NCBI GenBank assembly: GCA_000517005.1
Contig: KI911956.1
Span: 204,269-237,253 of the forward strand
DNA length: 32,985 bases
Direction: 5' to 3'
From: Microvirga lupini
GTDB taxonomy: Bacteria; Pseudomonadota; Alphaproteobacteria; Rhizobiales; Beijerinckiaceae
The notes under the pieces are model-generated. The model was not told the origin of the DNA and searched no databases. It saw only the letters and a list, made by a program, of their open reading frames with translations. Below, piece after piece: positions 1 through 9,650 of the stretch. A program made the position numbers and the translations under genes. Each line of letters begins with the position of its first letter. Position 1 is the first letter of the stretch.

Positions 1-43
1 AGCTGTCCTGATGGCGACCGGCAATGCGCCGGGCGTCCGCTAA
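1..43 (+). CDS. nuoH: NADH-quinone oxidoreductase subunit H, C-terminal end only (partial)
   Basis: Only the last 13 codons and the TAA stop (41-43) lie in the window. The residues read AVLMATGNAPGVR. The start is outside the window. The call rests mainly on position: the next gene is nuoI, which follows nuoH in nearly all bacterial complex I operons, and a short polar tail ending in a basic residue fits NuoH of Rhizobiales. NuoH is the membrane subunit at the quinone-binding junction of complex I. The stop is 12 bases from the nuoI start, so the genes are almost certainly co-transcribed. Confidence 0.75.
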   Translation, partial: AVLMATGNAPGVR

Positions 44-55
44 TGGAGATCGGCC

Positions 56-544
56 ATGCAGCTCGACCGCATCGCCCAATCCCTCCTGCTGAAGGAGTTC
101 ATCTCGGGTTTCATCCTGACGGTGAAGTACTTCTTCAAGCCGAAGGCGACACTCAATTACCCGTTCGAAATGGGCCATCGCGGGCCTCGGTTCCGCGGTG
201 AGCACGCCCTGCGGCGCTACCCCAACGGGGAAGAGCGCTGCATTGCGTGCAAGCTCTGCGAGGCCATCTGCCCGGCCCAAGCCATCACCATCGAGGCCGG
301 TCCGCGCCGCAATGACGGCACCCGCCGCACGACGCGCTACGACATCGACATGGTGAAATGCATCTATTGCGGCATGTGCCAGGAGGCCTGCCCGGTGGAC
401 GCCATCGTGGAAGGCCCGAACCTCGAGTTCTCCGTGGAGACCCGCGAGGAGCTCTATTACGATAAGGCCAAGCTTCTCGATAACGGGGAGCGCTGGGAGC
501 GGGAAATCGCGAGGAACCTCGCGAAGACCGCGCCTTACCGCTAA
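56..544 (+). CDS. nuoI: NADH-quinone oxidoreductase subunit I (two 4Fe-4S clusters)
   Basis: This 162-residue protein carries two ferredoxin-type motifs, [12 protein letters not shown] with Cys 62, 65, 68 and 72, and [12 protein letters not shown] with Cys 102, 105, 108 and 112. They bind clusters N6a and N6b, which pass electrons from the peripheral arm towards quinone on the cytoplasmic face of the membrane. The N-terminal helix (about residues 8-27) is the usual membrane-associated anchor. Length and motif spacing match the family. GGAG at 45-48 lies seven bases before the ATG and supports this start. nuoH ends just upstream. A 138-base gap separates it from nuoJ, longer than the other nuo gaps. 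Confidence 0.97.
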   Translation: MQLDRIAQSLLLKEFISGFILTVKYFFKPKATLNYPFEMGHRGPRFRGEHALRRYPNGEERCIACKLCEAICPAQAITIEAGPRRNDGTRRTTRYDIDMVKCIYCGMCQEACPVDAIVEGPNLEFSVETREELYYDKAKLLDNGERWEREIARNLAKTAPYR

Positions 545-655
545 CAGCGCTTTCTGCCCGGCGAGGGCAGGGGCAAGCAGGTCCCGCGGGTTGTGCCCGT
601 CGGATTCGGATTTTATAGACAGGCCGCCGGATTCTCCGGAGCCACGTCGGAAGGG

Positions 656-671
656 GCCGCTCTTTAGCGGC
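656..671 (+). other. Small perfect hairpin just before nuoJ
   Basis: GCCGCT (656-661) and AGCGGC (666-671) form a six-pair stem with a CTTT loop. The stem ends 11 bases before the nuoJ ATG, where a ribosome binding site would be expected, and no good Shine-Dalgarno sequence is visible there. It lies in the 138-base nuoI-nuoJ spacer. A role in setting nuoJ translation, or as a processing site in the operon mRNA, is inference only. Confidence 0.4.
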
Positions 672-682
672 TTAAGCTGAGC

Positions 683-1297
683 ATGACGGTTACCGCCGCC
701 TTCTTCTATCTGTTCGCGACGATCACGATCGCCTCCGGCTTCATGGTGATTGCCTCCCGCAATCCCGTACAGTCGGTGCTCTTTCTCATCCTGGCCTTCG
801 TCAATGCGGCGGGGCTGTTTCTGATGATGGGAGCCGAGTTCCTGGCGATGATCCTGGTCATCGTCTATGTGGGCGCGGTCGCGGTGCTCTTCCTCTTCGT
901 CGTCATGATGCTCGACGTGGACTTTGCCGCGCTTCGCCAGGGCTTCCTGCAATACCTGCCCATCGGCGGAGTGATCGGGGTGATCTTCCTGCTGGAGCTG
1001 ATCCTGGTTGTCGGAGCCTATGTCATCGACCCGGGCCTCGTCCGCTCGCCGGCTGTGCCGATTCCGGCGCCCGACGTCATGACCAACACCGAGGCGCTCG
1101 GCCAGGTTCTCTACACCCGCTATTTCTACTTCTTCCAGGCAGCCGGCCTGATCCTGCTGGTCGCCATGATCGGTGCTATCGTGCTGACCCTGCGCGAGCG
1201 CGTCGGCGTGCGGCGCCAGGACATTTCAAAGCAGAACGCCCGGACACAGGAGACAGCCGTCGAGGTGCGGAAGGTTCCCTTCCGCCAGGGCATCTAA
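683..1297 (+). CDS. nuoJ: NADH-quinone oxidoreductase subunit J
   Basis: A 204-residue, very hydrophobic protein with about five membrane segments, the usual design of NuoJ (mitochondrial ND6). It starts with a helix at about residues 3-22. The conserved region that follows, [20 protein letters not shown] then [20 protein letters not shown], is the family's most recognisable part and includes the helix whose local distortion couples quinone chemistry to proton movement. The last 35 or so residues are a polar tail facing the cytoplasm. The TAA stop overlaps the Shine-Dalgarno sequence of nuoK. Confidence 0.96.
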   Translation: MTVTAAFFYLFATITIASGFMVIASRNPVQSVLFLILAFVNAAGLFLMMGAEFLAMILVIVYVGAVAVLFLFVVMMLDVDFAALRQGFLQYLPIGGVIGVIFLLELILVVGAYVIDPGLVRSPAVPIPAPDVMTNTEALGQVLYTRYFYFFQAAGLILLVAMIGAIVLTLRERVGVRRQDISKQNARTQETAVEVRKVPFRQGI

Positions 1298-1302
1298 GGA
1301 GG
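1295..1302 (+). promoter_or_regulatory. Strong ribosome binding site of nuoK overlapping the nuoJ stop
   Basis: TAAGGAGG is a full match to the anti-Shine-Dalgarno sequence, six bases before the nuoK ATG at 1309. Its first three bases are the nuoJ stop codon. This fixes the nuoK start and suggests that terminating ribosomes reinitiate on nuoK. Confidence 0.85.
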
Positions 1303-1308
1303 CACGCA

Positions 1309-1617
1309 ATGGTTATCGGACTGGGCCATTATCTGACCGTTGCCGCCGTGCTCTTCACGCTCGGGGTCTTCGGCATCTTCATCAACCGGAAGAACGTGAT
1401 CGTCATCCTGATGTCTATCGAGCTGATCTTGCTCGCCGTGAACATCAACATGGTCGCGTTCTCGACTCACCTGAACGACATTGTCGGCCAGGTCTTTGCC
1501 ATGCTGATCCTCACGGTCGCGGCGGCGGAGGCGGCCATCGGCCTTGCCATTCTGGTGGTCTTCTTCCGCAACCGCGGCTCCATTGCGGTCGAAGACGTCA
1601 ACAGGTTGAGGGGCTAG
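1309..1617 (+). CDS. nuoK: NADH-quinone oxidoreductase subunit K
   Basis: A 102-residue protein with three membrane helices, the standard size of NuoK (ND4L). The two buried glutamates used in proton transfer are present: E38 in [11 protein letters not shown] and E74 in AAAEAAIG, corresponding to Glu36 and Glu72 of the E. coli protein. A very good ribosome binding site overlaps the end of nuoJ. The 88-base gap to nuoL holds a long palindromic repeat, an interruption in an otherwise compact operon. Confidence 0.97.
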   Translation: MVIGLGHYLTVAAVLFTLGVFGIFINRKNVIVILMSIELILLAVNINMVAFSTHLNDIVGQVFAMLILTVAAAEAAIGLAILVVFFRNRGSIAVEDVNRLRG

Positions 1618-1619
1618 GA

Positions 1620-1665
1620 GCATGATTCAGAAATGTGGGAACCGGTTTTCTGATCTGAATCATGC
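1620..1665. repeat. Palindromic intergenic repeat element between nuoK and nuoL
   Basis: GCATGATTCAG (1620-1630) is repeated in exact inverse as CTGAATCATGC (1655-1665), giving an 11-pair stem. The centre, TGTGGGAACCGGTTTTCTGAT, starts with the GGGAACCGGTTTTC core that I associate with dispersed intergenic palindromes in Rhizobiales chromosomes; that link is from memory, not a search. It begins three bases after the nuoK stop. As RNA it would fold into a stable stem inside the nuo transcript. No U-tract follows, so it is not a classical terminator. Confidence 0.75.
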
Positions 1666-1705
1666 GTCGGCCATGAGCCCGAACGGACTGGCGAAGTAAA
1701 CGAAC

Positions 1706-3748
1706 ATGTATCACGCAATCGTCTTCCTGCCGCTCGTCGGCTTCCTCATCGCAGGCATCTTCGGACGCCTCCTCGGCGCCCGGCCGAGCGAGATCATCAC
1801 CACGGCCCTGCTTTTTGTGGCGGCGGTGTTGTCCTGGGTATCCTTCATCCAGGTCGGCTTCGGCGACGGCGCCACCCGCGTTCAGGTCGCCCAGTGGATG
1901 TCCGTCGGCGATCTTCAGGTCGATTGGGCGTTCCGCATCGACACGCTGACTGCCATGATGCTAGTGGTGGTCAACACCGTGTCGGCGCTCGTGCATCTCT
2001 ATTCCATCGGCTACATGCACGAGGATCCGCACCGCCCGCGCTTCTTCGCCTATCTGTCGCTCTTCACCTTCGCCATGCTCATGCTGGTGACCGCGGACAA
2101 CTTGGTCCAGATGTTCTTCGGCTGGGAAGGTGTGGGCCTCGCGAGCTATCTGCTCATTGGCTTCTGGTACCAGAAGGATTCCGCCAATGCGGCGGCCATG
2201 AAGGCGTTCATCGTCAACCGCGTCGGCGATTTCGGCTTCCTGCTCGGCATCTTCACGATCTTCGTCCTGTTCAACGGTGTCACCTTCGACGCGATCTTCC
2301 CGCGAGCCGGCGAGTTCGCGAACGCTCGGTTCACCTTCCTCGGTATCGACTGGCATGCCCTGACTATCGCCAGCCTGCTGCTCTTCATGGGCGCCATGGG
2401 CAAGTCGGCACAGTTCCTGCTACACACCTGGCTTCCGGACGCGATGGAAGGCCCGACCCCGGTTTCCGCGCTCATCCACGCCGCCACCATGGTGACCGCC
2501 GGCGTGTTCATGGTCGCTCGTCTGTCTCCGGTCTTCGAATATGCCCCCTCGGCGCTCGCGGTCGTGACTGTCATCGGCGCCATCACCGCCTTCTTCGCCG
2601 CGACCGTCGGTCTGGTTCAGAACGACATCAAGCGCGTCATCGCCTATTCGACCTGCTCGCAGCTCGGCTACATGTTCGTCGGCCTCGGCGTTGGAGCCTA
2701 CAGCGCCGGTGTCTTCCACCTGTTCACGCACGCCTTCTTCAAGGCTCTGCTGTTCTTGGGCGCCGGCTCCGTCATTCATGCCATGCACCATGAGCAGGAT
2801 ATCCGCCACATGGGCGCGCTACGCCGCTACATCCCATTCACCACGGCGATGATGGCCGTCGGTACGCTGGCGCTCACCGGCTTCCCGTTCACGGCCGGCT
2901 ACTACTCGAAGGATGCGATCATCGAAGCAGCCTACGCGGCTCATTCCTCGGCTGGCTCCTTCGCCTTCCTGGCCACGGTTGCCGCCGCCTTCATGACGTC
3001 GTTCTACTCCTGGCGCCTGTTCTTCCTCACTTTCGAAGGCTCGGCGCGTTGGGGGCACGTTCATCACGGCCACCATGCTCATGCCCCGCATTCCCATGAA
3101 GGAGTGGAGCATGACGAGCATAACCGTGACGTGGAACCTGCAAGTCATGCCCAGCATGAGCATGGTCACCATGGGGCTCATACGCCTCATGAGAGCCCGC
3201 TCGTGATGCTGCTGCCGCTGCTTGTGCTCGCCATCGGTGCGGTTCTTGCTGGCATCGTCTTCCACGGCGCCTTCATCGGCGAAGGCTATCAGGAGTTCTG
3301 GAAGGGCGCTCTGTTCACCCGTCCCGAGAACCACATCCTGGAAGAGATGCACCATCTTCCGGGCTGGGTGCCGTTGCTGCCGACGATCATGATGATCCTG
3401 GGCTTCCTGTTGGCCGTCTACATGTACATCATCGACGCCAAGCAGCCGGCGAAGCTCGCAGCGGATCACCCGATCCTGTACCGCTTCCTGCTGAACAAGT
3501 GGTACTTCGACGAGCTGTACGACGCAATCTTCGTTCGTCCCGCCATGGCCATCGGGCACTTCTTCTGGCGCACGGGCGACCAGCGCATCATCGACGGGCT
3601 TGGACCCGATGGTATTTCTGCTCGCGTCCTCGACGTGACGCGCGGCGTTGTGCGGGTTCAGACAGGCTACGTCTATCACTATGCCTTCGCCATGTTGATC
3701 GGCGTTGCGGCTCTCGTGACCTTCTATCTCTTCAGGGGAGCCTACTAA
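1706..3748 (+). CDS. nuoL: NADH-quinone oxidoreductase subunit L, with a histidine-rich loop
   Basis: A 680-residue antiporter-like subunit at the far end of the complex I membrane arm. It has an N-terminal NADH-Ubq_oxidored N domain (about 65-125), then the proton_antipo_M domain (about 130-420) with the key pair E141 (in [13 protein letters not shown]) and K233 (in [20 protein letters not shown]). The C-terminal part contains the long lateral helix that ties the antiporter subunits together. Residues 451-495 form a loop with 17 histidines among 45 residues, rich also in Asp and Glu. The family is usually 610-690 residues. Its TAA shares one base with the nuoM ATG. Confidence 0.97.
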   Translation: MYHAIVFLPLVGFLIAGIFGRLLGARPSEIITTALLFVAAVLSWVSFIQVGFGDGATRVQVAQWMSVGDLQVDWAFRIDTLTAMMLVVVNTVSALVHLYSIGYMHEDPHRPRFFAYLSLFTFAMLMLVTADNLVQMFFGWEGVGLASYLLIGFWYQKDSANAAAMKAFIVNRVGDFGFLLGIFTIFVLFNGVTFDAIFPRAGEFANARFTFLGIDWHALTIASLLLFMGAMGKSAQFLLHTWLPDAMEGPTPVSALIHAATMVTAGVFMVARLSPVFEYAPSALAVVTVIGAITAFFAATVGLVQNDIKRVIAYSTCSQLGYMFVGLGVGAYSAGVFHLFTHAFFKALLFLGAGSVIHAMHHEQDIRHMGALRRYIPFTTAMMAVGTLALTGFPFTAGYYSKDAIIEAAYAAHSSAGSFAFLATVAAAFMTSFYSWRLFFLTFEGSARWGHVHHGHHAHAPHSHEGVEHDEHNRDVEPASHAQHEHGHHGAHTPHESPLVMLLPLLVLAIGAVLAGIVFHGAFIGEGYQEFWKGALFTRPENHILEEMHHLPGWVPLLPTIMMILGFLLAVYMYIIDAKQPAKLAADHPILYRFLLNKWYFDELYDAIFVRPAMAIGHFFWRTGDQRIIDGLGPDGISARVLDVTRGVVRVQTGYVYHYAFAMLIGVAALVTFYLFRGAY

Positions 3749-5259
3749 TGCTCGGCTTCGGCATTCTCTCCGGCCTTCTCATCCTGCCACTCGTCGGAGC
3801 GGCCTTCATTCTGACCCTGCGTGGCGACAGCGAAGCAGCTCGCTCGAATGCCCGTTGGGCTGCCCTTGCTACGACGATTGCGACCTTCCTCCTCTCGCTC
3901 GTCGCCTGGGCGCGTTTCGATATCGCATCGGCATCGTTCCAGCTCGTGGAAAGCCATGCCTGGCTGACCGAGACCATCCGCTTCAAGCTGGGTATCGACG
4001 GCTTCTCGATACCACTCATCCTGCTCACCACGTTCCTGATGCCGTTCTGCATTCTGGCTTCGTGGGAGTCGATTGAGAACCGGGTGAAGGAGTATTTCGT
4101 CGCGTTCCTTGTTCTCGAGACCACGATGATCGGCGTGTTCTGCGCCCTCGACCTCGTGCTGTTCTACCTATTCTTCGAGGCAGGCCTCATCCCGATGTTC
4201 CTCATCATCGGCATCTGGGGCGGCAAGCGTCGCATCTATGCGAGCTTCAAGTTCTTCCTCTATACACTGCTCGGCTCCGTCCTGATGCTTTTGGCCATCA
4301 TGGCCATGTACTGGACGGCGGGCACGACGGACATTCCGACGCTGCTTGCCTACAAGTTCGCGCCGAACCTCCAGATCTGGCTGTGGCTCGCCTTCTTCGC
4401 CTCTTTCGCGGTGAAGATGCCCATGTGGCCCGTCCATACCTGGTTGCCGGATGCGCACGTGGAAGCGCCGACGGCGGGCTCGGTGATCCTGGCAGGCGTT
4501 CTCCTGAAGATGGGCGGTTACGGCTTCATCCGGATGTCGCTGCCGATGTTCCCGGATGCGTCGCTCTATTTCGCACCGCTAGTCTATGCACTCTCCATCA
4601 TCGCGATCATCTACACCTCGCTGGTCGCCCTGATGCAGGAAGACATTAAGAAGCTCATCGCCTATTCCTCGGTGGCGCATATGGGCTTTGTGACCATGGG
4701 CCTGTTCAGCATGAACGAGCAGGGCATCCAGGGCGCCATGTTCACCATGATCTCCCACGGCCTCGTCTCAGGCGCGCTCTTCCTAAGCGTCGGCGTGATC
4801 TACGACCGGATGCATACCCGCGAGATCAAGGCCTATGGCGGCCTGGTGAATCGGATGCCGCTCTATGCCGTGGTCTTCCTCATCCTGACCATGGCCAATG
4901 TGGCGCTGCCGGGTACCTCGGGCTTCATCGGCGAGTTTCTGACTTTGATGGGAGCCTTCCGCTCCAACACCTGGGTCGCGTTCTTCGCCGCGTCCGGCGT
5001 GATCCTCTCGGCAGCCTATGCGCTGTGGCTCTATAGGCGTGTGGTCTACGGAGAACTCGACAAGCCAGCTCTCCAAGGCATCACGGATCTGAACCGTCGT
5101 GAGATCATCACCTTCGCGCCGCTCGTCCTGCTCATCATCTATTATGGCGTCCAGCCTGGTCCCATCCTCGATGCCTTCGCGGCACCGACGGATGCGCTTA
5201 TGAACAGCGTCCAGGCCGCCCTCGCCACCGTGAAAACGGCCGCTGTCGTCGCACACTGA
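3748..5259 (+). CDS. nuoM: NADH-quinone oxidoreductase subunit M
   Basis: A 503-residue antiporter-like proton channel subunit. The frame stays open upstream to 3499, but that part lies inside nuoL. I place the start at the ATG at 3748, which overlaps the nuoL stop as TAATG and has GGGGAG seven bases before it (3735-3740). The protein then begins [17 protein letters not shown], as expected for NuoM. Functional residues are E144 (in [11 protein letters not shown]) and K223 (in [22 protein letters not shown]). About 14 membrane helices are expected. Seven bases separate it from nuoN. Confidence 0.97.
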   Translation: MLGFGILSGLLILPLVGAAFILTLRGDSEAARSNARWAALATTIATFLLSLVAWARFDIASASFQLVESHAWLTETIRFKLGIDGFSIPLILLTTFLMPFCILASWESIENRVKEYFVAFLVLETTMIGVFCALDLVLFYLFFEAGLIPMFLIIGIWGGKRRIYASFKFFLYTLLGSVLMLLAIMAMYWTAGTTDIPTLLAYKFAPNLQIWLWLAFFASFAVKMPMWPVHTWLPDAHVEAPTAGSVILAGVLLKMGGYGFIRMSLPMFPDASLYFAPLVYALSIIAIIYTSLVALMQEDIKKLIAYSSVAHMGFVTMGLFSMNEQGIQGAMFTMISHGLVSGALFLSVGVIYDRMHTREIKAYGGLVNRMPLYAVVFLILTMANVALPGTSGFIGEFLTLMGAFRSNTWVAFFAASGVILSAAYALWLYRRVVYGELDKPALQGITDLNRREIITFAPLVLLIIYYGVQPGPILDAFAAPTDALMNSVQAALATVKTAAVVAH

Positions 5260-5266
5260 GGTCACG

Positions 5267-6706
5267 ATGAATCCCGCCCTCACCATTCCCGCTTTCGGTC
5301 CGATGCTGCCAGAGATCCTCATGGCGGCAGGGGCCCTCATCCTGGTCTTGTTCGGTGCATTCCGTGGCGAGCGATCGGGCCACGGCATGAACGTGATCGC
5401 ACTGGCGTTGATCGTCGTCGCTTTCGTGGCCGTTCTGATGCTCCCGTCCGAGCGGGTCGAGACCATGGCCGGTTCCTTCGTCGTCGACGGCTTTGCCAAG
5501 TTCATGAAGGCGCTGACCCTTCTTGCCTCCGCCGGCGGCATCATTCTCTCTCTGGACTATATGCGCCGTGAGGGAATCTACCGCTTCGAGTACCCGATCC
5601 TCATCGTGCTCTCGACCATCGGCATGATGATGGTCATTTCGGCAAATGACCTGATCGCCCTCTATCTCGGCCTCGAGCTGCTCAGCCTCTCGTCCTATGT
5701 GATCGCGGCCTTCGACCGTGACAACGTGCGCTCGACCGAGGCCGGCCTGAAGTACTTCGTACTCGGTGCGCTCTCCTCCGGCATGCTGCTTTACGGCGCG
5801 TCGCTGGTCTATGGCTTCTCCGGCAGCGTATCGTTCCCGGTCATAGCCTCGGTTCTGCAGGGCAATGTGGGCATCGGCGCCATCGTTGGCCTTGTCTTCA
5901 TCGCTGCCGGCATCGCCTTCAAGATCTCGGCCGTGCCGTTCCATATGTGGACGCCGGACGTGTACGAAGGTTCGCCGACTCCTGTGACAGCCTTCTTCGC
6001 TGCCGCGCCCAAGATGGCCGGTATGGCCATGGCCACCCGCGTCTTCATCGATGCCTTCCCGGGCATCCTGATCCAGTGGCAGCAGATCATCGTGTTCATC
6101 TCAATCGCTTCGATGGCTCTCGGCTCCTTCGCGGCCATTGGACAGCGCAACCTCAAGCGCCTGATGGCCTATTCCTCTATCGGCAACGTGGGCTATGCGC
6201 TGATCGGTCTGGCCGCCGGCACACCTGAGGGTATCCAGGGCGTCGCCGTCTACATGGCGATCTATCTCGCCATGACGCTCGGCTCCTTCGCGATCATTCT
6301 CGCCATGCGCCGCGGGAATGTGATGTTCGAGTCGATCGACGACCTCTCGGGCCTCGCCCGCACTCATCCGGCACTGGCGTTCTGCTTGGCGATGATGATG
6401 TTCTCGCTGGCCGGCATTCCACCGCTGGCGGGCTTCTTCGCCAAGTTCTACGTCTTCGCTGCCGCCATCCAGGCCAACCTCGTGACCTTGGCCGTGATTG
6501 GCGTCGTGACGAGCGTGATCGGCGCCTATTATTATCTGCGCATCGTCAAGGTCATGTACTTCGATGCGCCGGTCGAGAGGTTTGAGCGCATGTCCCCGGG
6601 CGTAAGTTTCATCCTCGCAGTATCGAGCGCCGTGGTGCTGCTGTTCTGGCTGGTGCCGGCTCCTATCGTCAACGCAGCGGGCGCCGCCGCGCGCTCACTG
6701 TTCTGA
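5267..6706 (+). CDS. nuoN: NADH-quinone oxidoreductase subunit N
   Basis: A 479-residue antiporter-like subunit, the third of the L/M/N set and the last nuo gene here. Conserved features are E137 (in YLGLELLSLSSYVIAAF) and K219 (in FKISAVPFHMWTPDVYEGSPTP), the acid-lysine pair of the proton path. About 14 membrane helices are expected. GAGG at 5258-5261, overlapping the nuoM stop, serves as ribosome binding site. birA begins three bases after its stop, so the nuo operon runs on into genes of unrelated function. Confidence 0.97.
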   Translation: MNPALTIPAFGPMLPEILMAAGALILVLFGAFRGERSGHGMNVIALALIVVAFVAVLMLPSERVETMAGSFVVDGFAKFMKALTLLASAGGIILSLDYMRREGIYRFEYPILIVLSTIGMMMVISANDLIALYLGLELLSLSSYVIAAFDRDNVRSTEAGLKYFVLGALSSGMLLYGASLVYGFSGSVSFPVIASVLQGNVGIGAIVGLVFIAAGIAFKISAVPFHMWTPDVYEGSPTPVTAFFAAAPKMAGMAMATRVFIDAFPGILIQWQQIIVFISIASMALGSFAAIGQRNLKRLMAYSSIGNVGYALIGLAAGTPEGIQGVAVYMAIYLAMTLGSFAIILAMRRGNVMFESIDDLSGLARTHPALAFCLAMMMFSLAGIPPLAGFFAKFYVFAAAIQANLVTLAVIGVVTSVIGAYYYLRIVKVMYFDAPVERFERMSPGVSFILAVSSAVVLLFWLVPAPIVNAAGAAARSLF

Positions 6707-6708
6707 TC

Positions 6709-7539
6709 GTGAATCTGTCGCCTGAGACCGAAGCCGCCGGTTATCGGCTCCTCTCGCTCGAGGCGACGAACTCGACGAACGACGACGCTCTCCAGGCCGC
6801 CCGGTCCGGCGATCCAGGCCAACTCTGGGTCACTGCGGCCGAGCAGCTTGCGGGAAGGGGGCGGCATGGCCGGCAATGGTCGTCGCCTCCCGGCAATCTC
6901 TATGCCAGCCTGCTTCTGATCGACCCGTGTGACATGCCGTCCGCGCCGCAGCTCGGTTTCGTGGCCGGTCTCGCGCTGTATGAAGCCGTCGAGGCGGTCA
7001 CGGGGATCGGCGCGCCACGGCTTTCCCTAAAATGGCCGAATGACCTCCTGCTCGACGGCGCCAAGCTGTCCGGCCTTTTGCTGGAAGGTCATCGGCTGCA
7101 TCCTGGAGGACCCCTCGCCATTGTCATCGGCTTCGGGGTCAACGTGGCTTTCGCGCCTGCCGGTACGCCTTACCCTGCTGTCGCGTTGCAGTCGGTCAGA
7201 CCTGGGCTTGAGAGAGGGGAGGTGCTGCGTGCCCTGTCCTCCGCATTCGCCCGAACCTTCTCGGCGTGGCGCCTGTCATCTCGGATGAATGCGTCGGATT
7301 CCTTTGGTGCAATCAGGCGGCTTTGGCTGGAGCGTGCGGCTGGAGTGGGGCAGGAGGTGACGCTTCGCCTGCCCTCGGGCGAGAAGAAGGGGATCTTCGA
7401 GGGGCTCGACCGGTTCGGGCGCCTGCTGCTGAAAAGCACCGATGGGATGGAACTCATCGATGCAGGCGACCTTTATTTTCCCAATTTGCTGCACGATATA
7501 GCCAAGCCTGACGCTGGCTCGAAAAGGTCTGATATTTAA
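6709..7539 (+). CDS. birA: Biotin--[acetyl-CoA-carboxylase] ligase (BirA, no repressor domain)
   Basis: This 276-residue enzyme makes biotinyl-AMP and transfers biotin to a lysine of biotin carboxyl carrier domains. The biotin/ATP loop GRGRHGR (49-55), KWPND (108-112) and the following GAKLSGLLLEG with probable catalytic K119 are clear. A short C-terminal domain (about 225-265) with DRFGRLLLKSTDG is also present. It lacks the N-terminal helix-turn-helix of E. coli BirA, so it should be a ligase only and not the biotin operon repressor. The start is GTG at 6709, three bases after nuoN, with no strong ribosome binding site, which suggests translational coupling. This position directly after nuoN is common in Rhizobiales. 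Confidence 0.95.
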   Translation: MNLSPETEAAGYRLLSLEATNSTNDDALQAARSGDPGQLWVTAAEQLAGRGRHGRQWSSPPGNLYASLLLIDPCDMPSAPQLGFVAGLALYEAVEAVTGIGAPRLSLKWPNDLLLDGAKLSGLLLEGHRLHPGGPLAIVIGFGVNVAFAPAGTPYPAVALQSVRPGLERGEVLRALSSAFARTFSAWRLSSRMNASDSFGAIRRLWLERAAGVGQEVTLRLPSGEKKGIFEGLDRFGRLLLKSTDGMELIDAGDLYFPNLLHDIAKPDAGSKRSDI

Positions 7540-9212
7540 TGGCTTCCCACCAGGACGAATTGGTCTTTCTTCCTCTCGGAGGACTCGGCGAGATCGGGAT
7601 GAATGCCGCGCTCTACGGCTTCGGGTCGGAGGAGGACCGGCAATGGATTCTTGTCGATTGCGGCATGGGCTTCGGCGGTGAGGAGAACCTGCCTGGCATC
7701 GATGTCGTCTATCCAGATCTGCGCTTCATCGAGGAGGAGCGCCATAACCTGCTCGGCATCTTCATCACCCATGCCCACGAGGACCATATCGGTGCGCTCG
7801 TCGAAATGTGGCCGCGTCTCAACGCTCCCGTCTACGCCACGAAATTCGCCATTGGTCTGCTGGAAACGCGTCGCTTGTCGGAGGCCGATGCGCCGAAGGT
7901 CGACCTGCGGGAGATCGTGCCGGGGCAGCGGCTCAAGCTCGGCTCCTTCGAGGTTGAATATGTGCCGGTGGCCCACTCGATCCCGGAATCGAACGCGCTC
8001 GCTATCCGTACACCCCACGGGCTTGTGGTGCATACGGGCGACTGGAAGCTCGACAACACGCCTTATCTCGGCAGCCTGACGTCGGAAGACGCATTTCGCG
8101 CCTTGGGCGATGAGGGGGTGCTGGCCCTCGTCTGCGATTCCACCAATGTCGTCCGCGAAGGCACGAGCCCAAGCGAATCCGACGTCGCCACGAACTTGGC
8201 CCAACTGATCAAGGATGCGCCGCACAGGGTGGCCGTCACCACCTTTGCCTCCAATGTTGCCCGAATCCGCTCGGTGGCGGAAGCGGCCCGTGAGTGCGGT
8301 CGCGAGGTGGTCGTTGTCGGGCGTGCCATGGATCGGGTGGTCGAGGTGGCGAAGGAATGTGGCTACCTCGACGGCCTGCCCGAGTTCCGCTCCACGGAAA
8401 ATTTCGGTTACATGCCCCGCGACAAGGTCGTCGCCATCCTCACGGGCTCGCAGGGCGAGCCCAGGGCGGCCCTCGCCCGTATCGCCCAGGACGAGCACCC
8501 GGACATTGCACTCTCGGCTGGCGACCGAGTGATCTTTTCATCCCGTGCCATCCCAGGAAATGAGAAGGACGTTGGCTCGATCATCAACAGCCTGATCGAG
8601 CAGGGGATCGAGGTCATCACAGACCGTACGGAACTGGTTCACGTCTCCGGCCATCCCCGCCGAGGGGAACTGGCGCAGATGTACCAATGGACCCGGCCGC
8701 GCATCGCCATTCCTGCCCATGGTGAACCTTTGCACCTGAGCGAGCACGCGAAATTCGCGAGAGCCCAGGGTGTGCAGGAGGTCGTTCGAGCAAAGAACGG
8801 TACCCTTGTGCGTCTTGCGCCCGGCCCTGCGGAAATCATCGACAATGTTCCGGCGGGCCGTCTCTATCGGGACGGCAACATCGTCATCGGAGCAGGCGAG
8901 CGGGCCCTTCCGGAGCGCCGTAAGTTGGCCCTCGCAGGCATCGTCACCGTGGCGATCGCCATCGATGACCGGGGCGAATTGGTTGGCGATCCTGTGATCG
9001 ACGCCATGGGTCTGCCTGACAAGAACCGGCAGGGGCGGGACCTGACGGATATCATTGCCGATACTGTGGCAGATCTGCTCGATAATCTGCCGAAAGCCAA
9101 GCTGCGGGACCCCGACGCCGTCGAGAATGCCGTCCACCGAGCCGTCCGCGCGGCCGTGAACCAGGAATGGGGCAAGAAGCCCGCCTGCCACGTGCTCGTC
9201 ATCGAGGCGTAA
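7539..9212 (+). CDS. rnj: Ribonuclease J
   Basis: A 557-residue metallo-beta-lactamase/beta-CASP ribonuclease that processes and degrades RNA by endonuclease and 5' exonuclease action. The zinc motif HAHEDH gives H78, H80, D82 and H83. The beta-CASP part includes TGSQGEPRAAL, and VSGHPRRGEL with PAHGEP supply the later motifs. The last 100 or so residues form the RNase J C-terminal domain. Length matches the family (about 550). The ATG shares one base with the birA stop. RNase J in alphaproteobacteria acts in rRNA 5' maturation and mRNA decay alongside RNase E; that is known for the group and not shown here. Confidence 0.95.
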   Translation: MASHQDELVFLPLGGLGEIGMNAALYGFGSEEDRQWILVDCGMGFGGEENLPGIDVVYPDLRFIEEERHNLLGIFITHAHEDHIGALVEMWPRLNAPVYATKFAIGLLETRRLSEADAPKVDLREIVPGQRLKLGSFEVEYVPVAHSIPESNALAIRTPHGLVVHTGDWKLDNTPYLGSLTSEDAFRALGDEGVLALVCDSTNVVREGTSPSESDVATNLAQLIKDAPHRVAVTTFASNVARIRSVAEAARECGREVVVVGRAMDRVVEVAKECGYLDGLPEFRSTENFGYMPRDKVVAILTGSQGEPRAALARIAQDEHPDIALSAGDRVIFSSRAIPGNEKDVGSIINSLIEQGIEVITDRTELVHVSGHPRRGELAQMYQWTRPRIAIPAHGEPLHLSEHAKFARAQGVQEVVRAKNGTLVRLAPGPAEIIDNVPAGRLYRDGNIVIGAGERALPERRKLALAGIVTVAIAIDDRGELVGDPVIDAMGLPDKNRQGRDLTDIIADTVADLLDNLPKAKLRDPDAVENAVHRAVRAAVNQEWGKKPACHVLVIEA

Positions 9213-9235
9213 GGTCTGGAAAGGGGAGAGTACCG

Positions 9236-9640
9236 ATGATCGGACGTCTCAATCACGTCGCCATCGCCGTGCGCAATATTGCGGCCGCCTCCGAAGTTTA
9301 CCGTAAGACTCTGGGGGCGGAGGTCTCGGCACCTGAAGCGCTGGAAGAGCATGGTGTCACGGTCGTCTTCATCACCCTGCCCAATACCAAGATCGAACTC
9401 CTGGAACCCTTAGGCGGAGAATCGCCGATCGCACGCTTCCTGGAGAAGAATCCCGACGGGGGGATGCATCACATTTGCTATGAGGTCGACGATATCGTCG
9501 CGGCGCGGGATAGGCTTGTGAATTCCGGGGCGAGGGTGCTCGGCTCCGGTGAGCCGAAGATCGGAGCCCACGGGAAGCCGGTGCTTTTCCTGCATCCCAA
9601 GGATTTCAACGGCACACTCATCGAACTTGAGCAAGCCTGA
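9236..9640 (+). CDS. mce: Methylmalonyl-CoA epimerase
   Basis: A 134-residue vicinal-oxygen-chelate protein that interconverts the 2S and 2R forms of methylmalonyl-CoA between propionyl-CoA carboxylase and methylmalonyl-CoA mutase. The start is the ATG at 9236, preceded by AAGGGGAGAG at 9220-9229; the open frame upstream overlaps rnj and is not family-like. The protein opens MIGRLNHVAIAV and has two VOC half-modules. H7, H79 (in MHHICYEVDD) and E130 (in TLIELEQ) are likely metal ligands and catalytic acid by analogy with the Propionibacterium enzyme. The nearby biotin ligase serves the same propionate route, though close placement alone does not show a functional link. Confidence 0.93.
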   Translation: MIGRLNHVAIAVRNIAAASEVYRKTLGAEVSAPEALEEHGVTVVFITLPNTKIELLEPLGGESPIARFLEKNPDGGMHHICYEVDDIVAARDRLVNSGARVLGSGEPKIGAHGKPVLFLHPKDFNGTLIELEQA

Positions 9641-9650
9641 GGACAAGCTG

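Noticed and set aside
1894-2793. 299-codon second plus-strand frame inside nuoL
   Set aside because: It lies wholly within nuoL and translates to an Arg/His-rich sequence with no family resemblance.
7536-8498. 320-codon minus-strand frame opposite rnj
   Set aside because: Shadow of rnj for the same reason; no ribosome binding site or domain.
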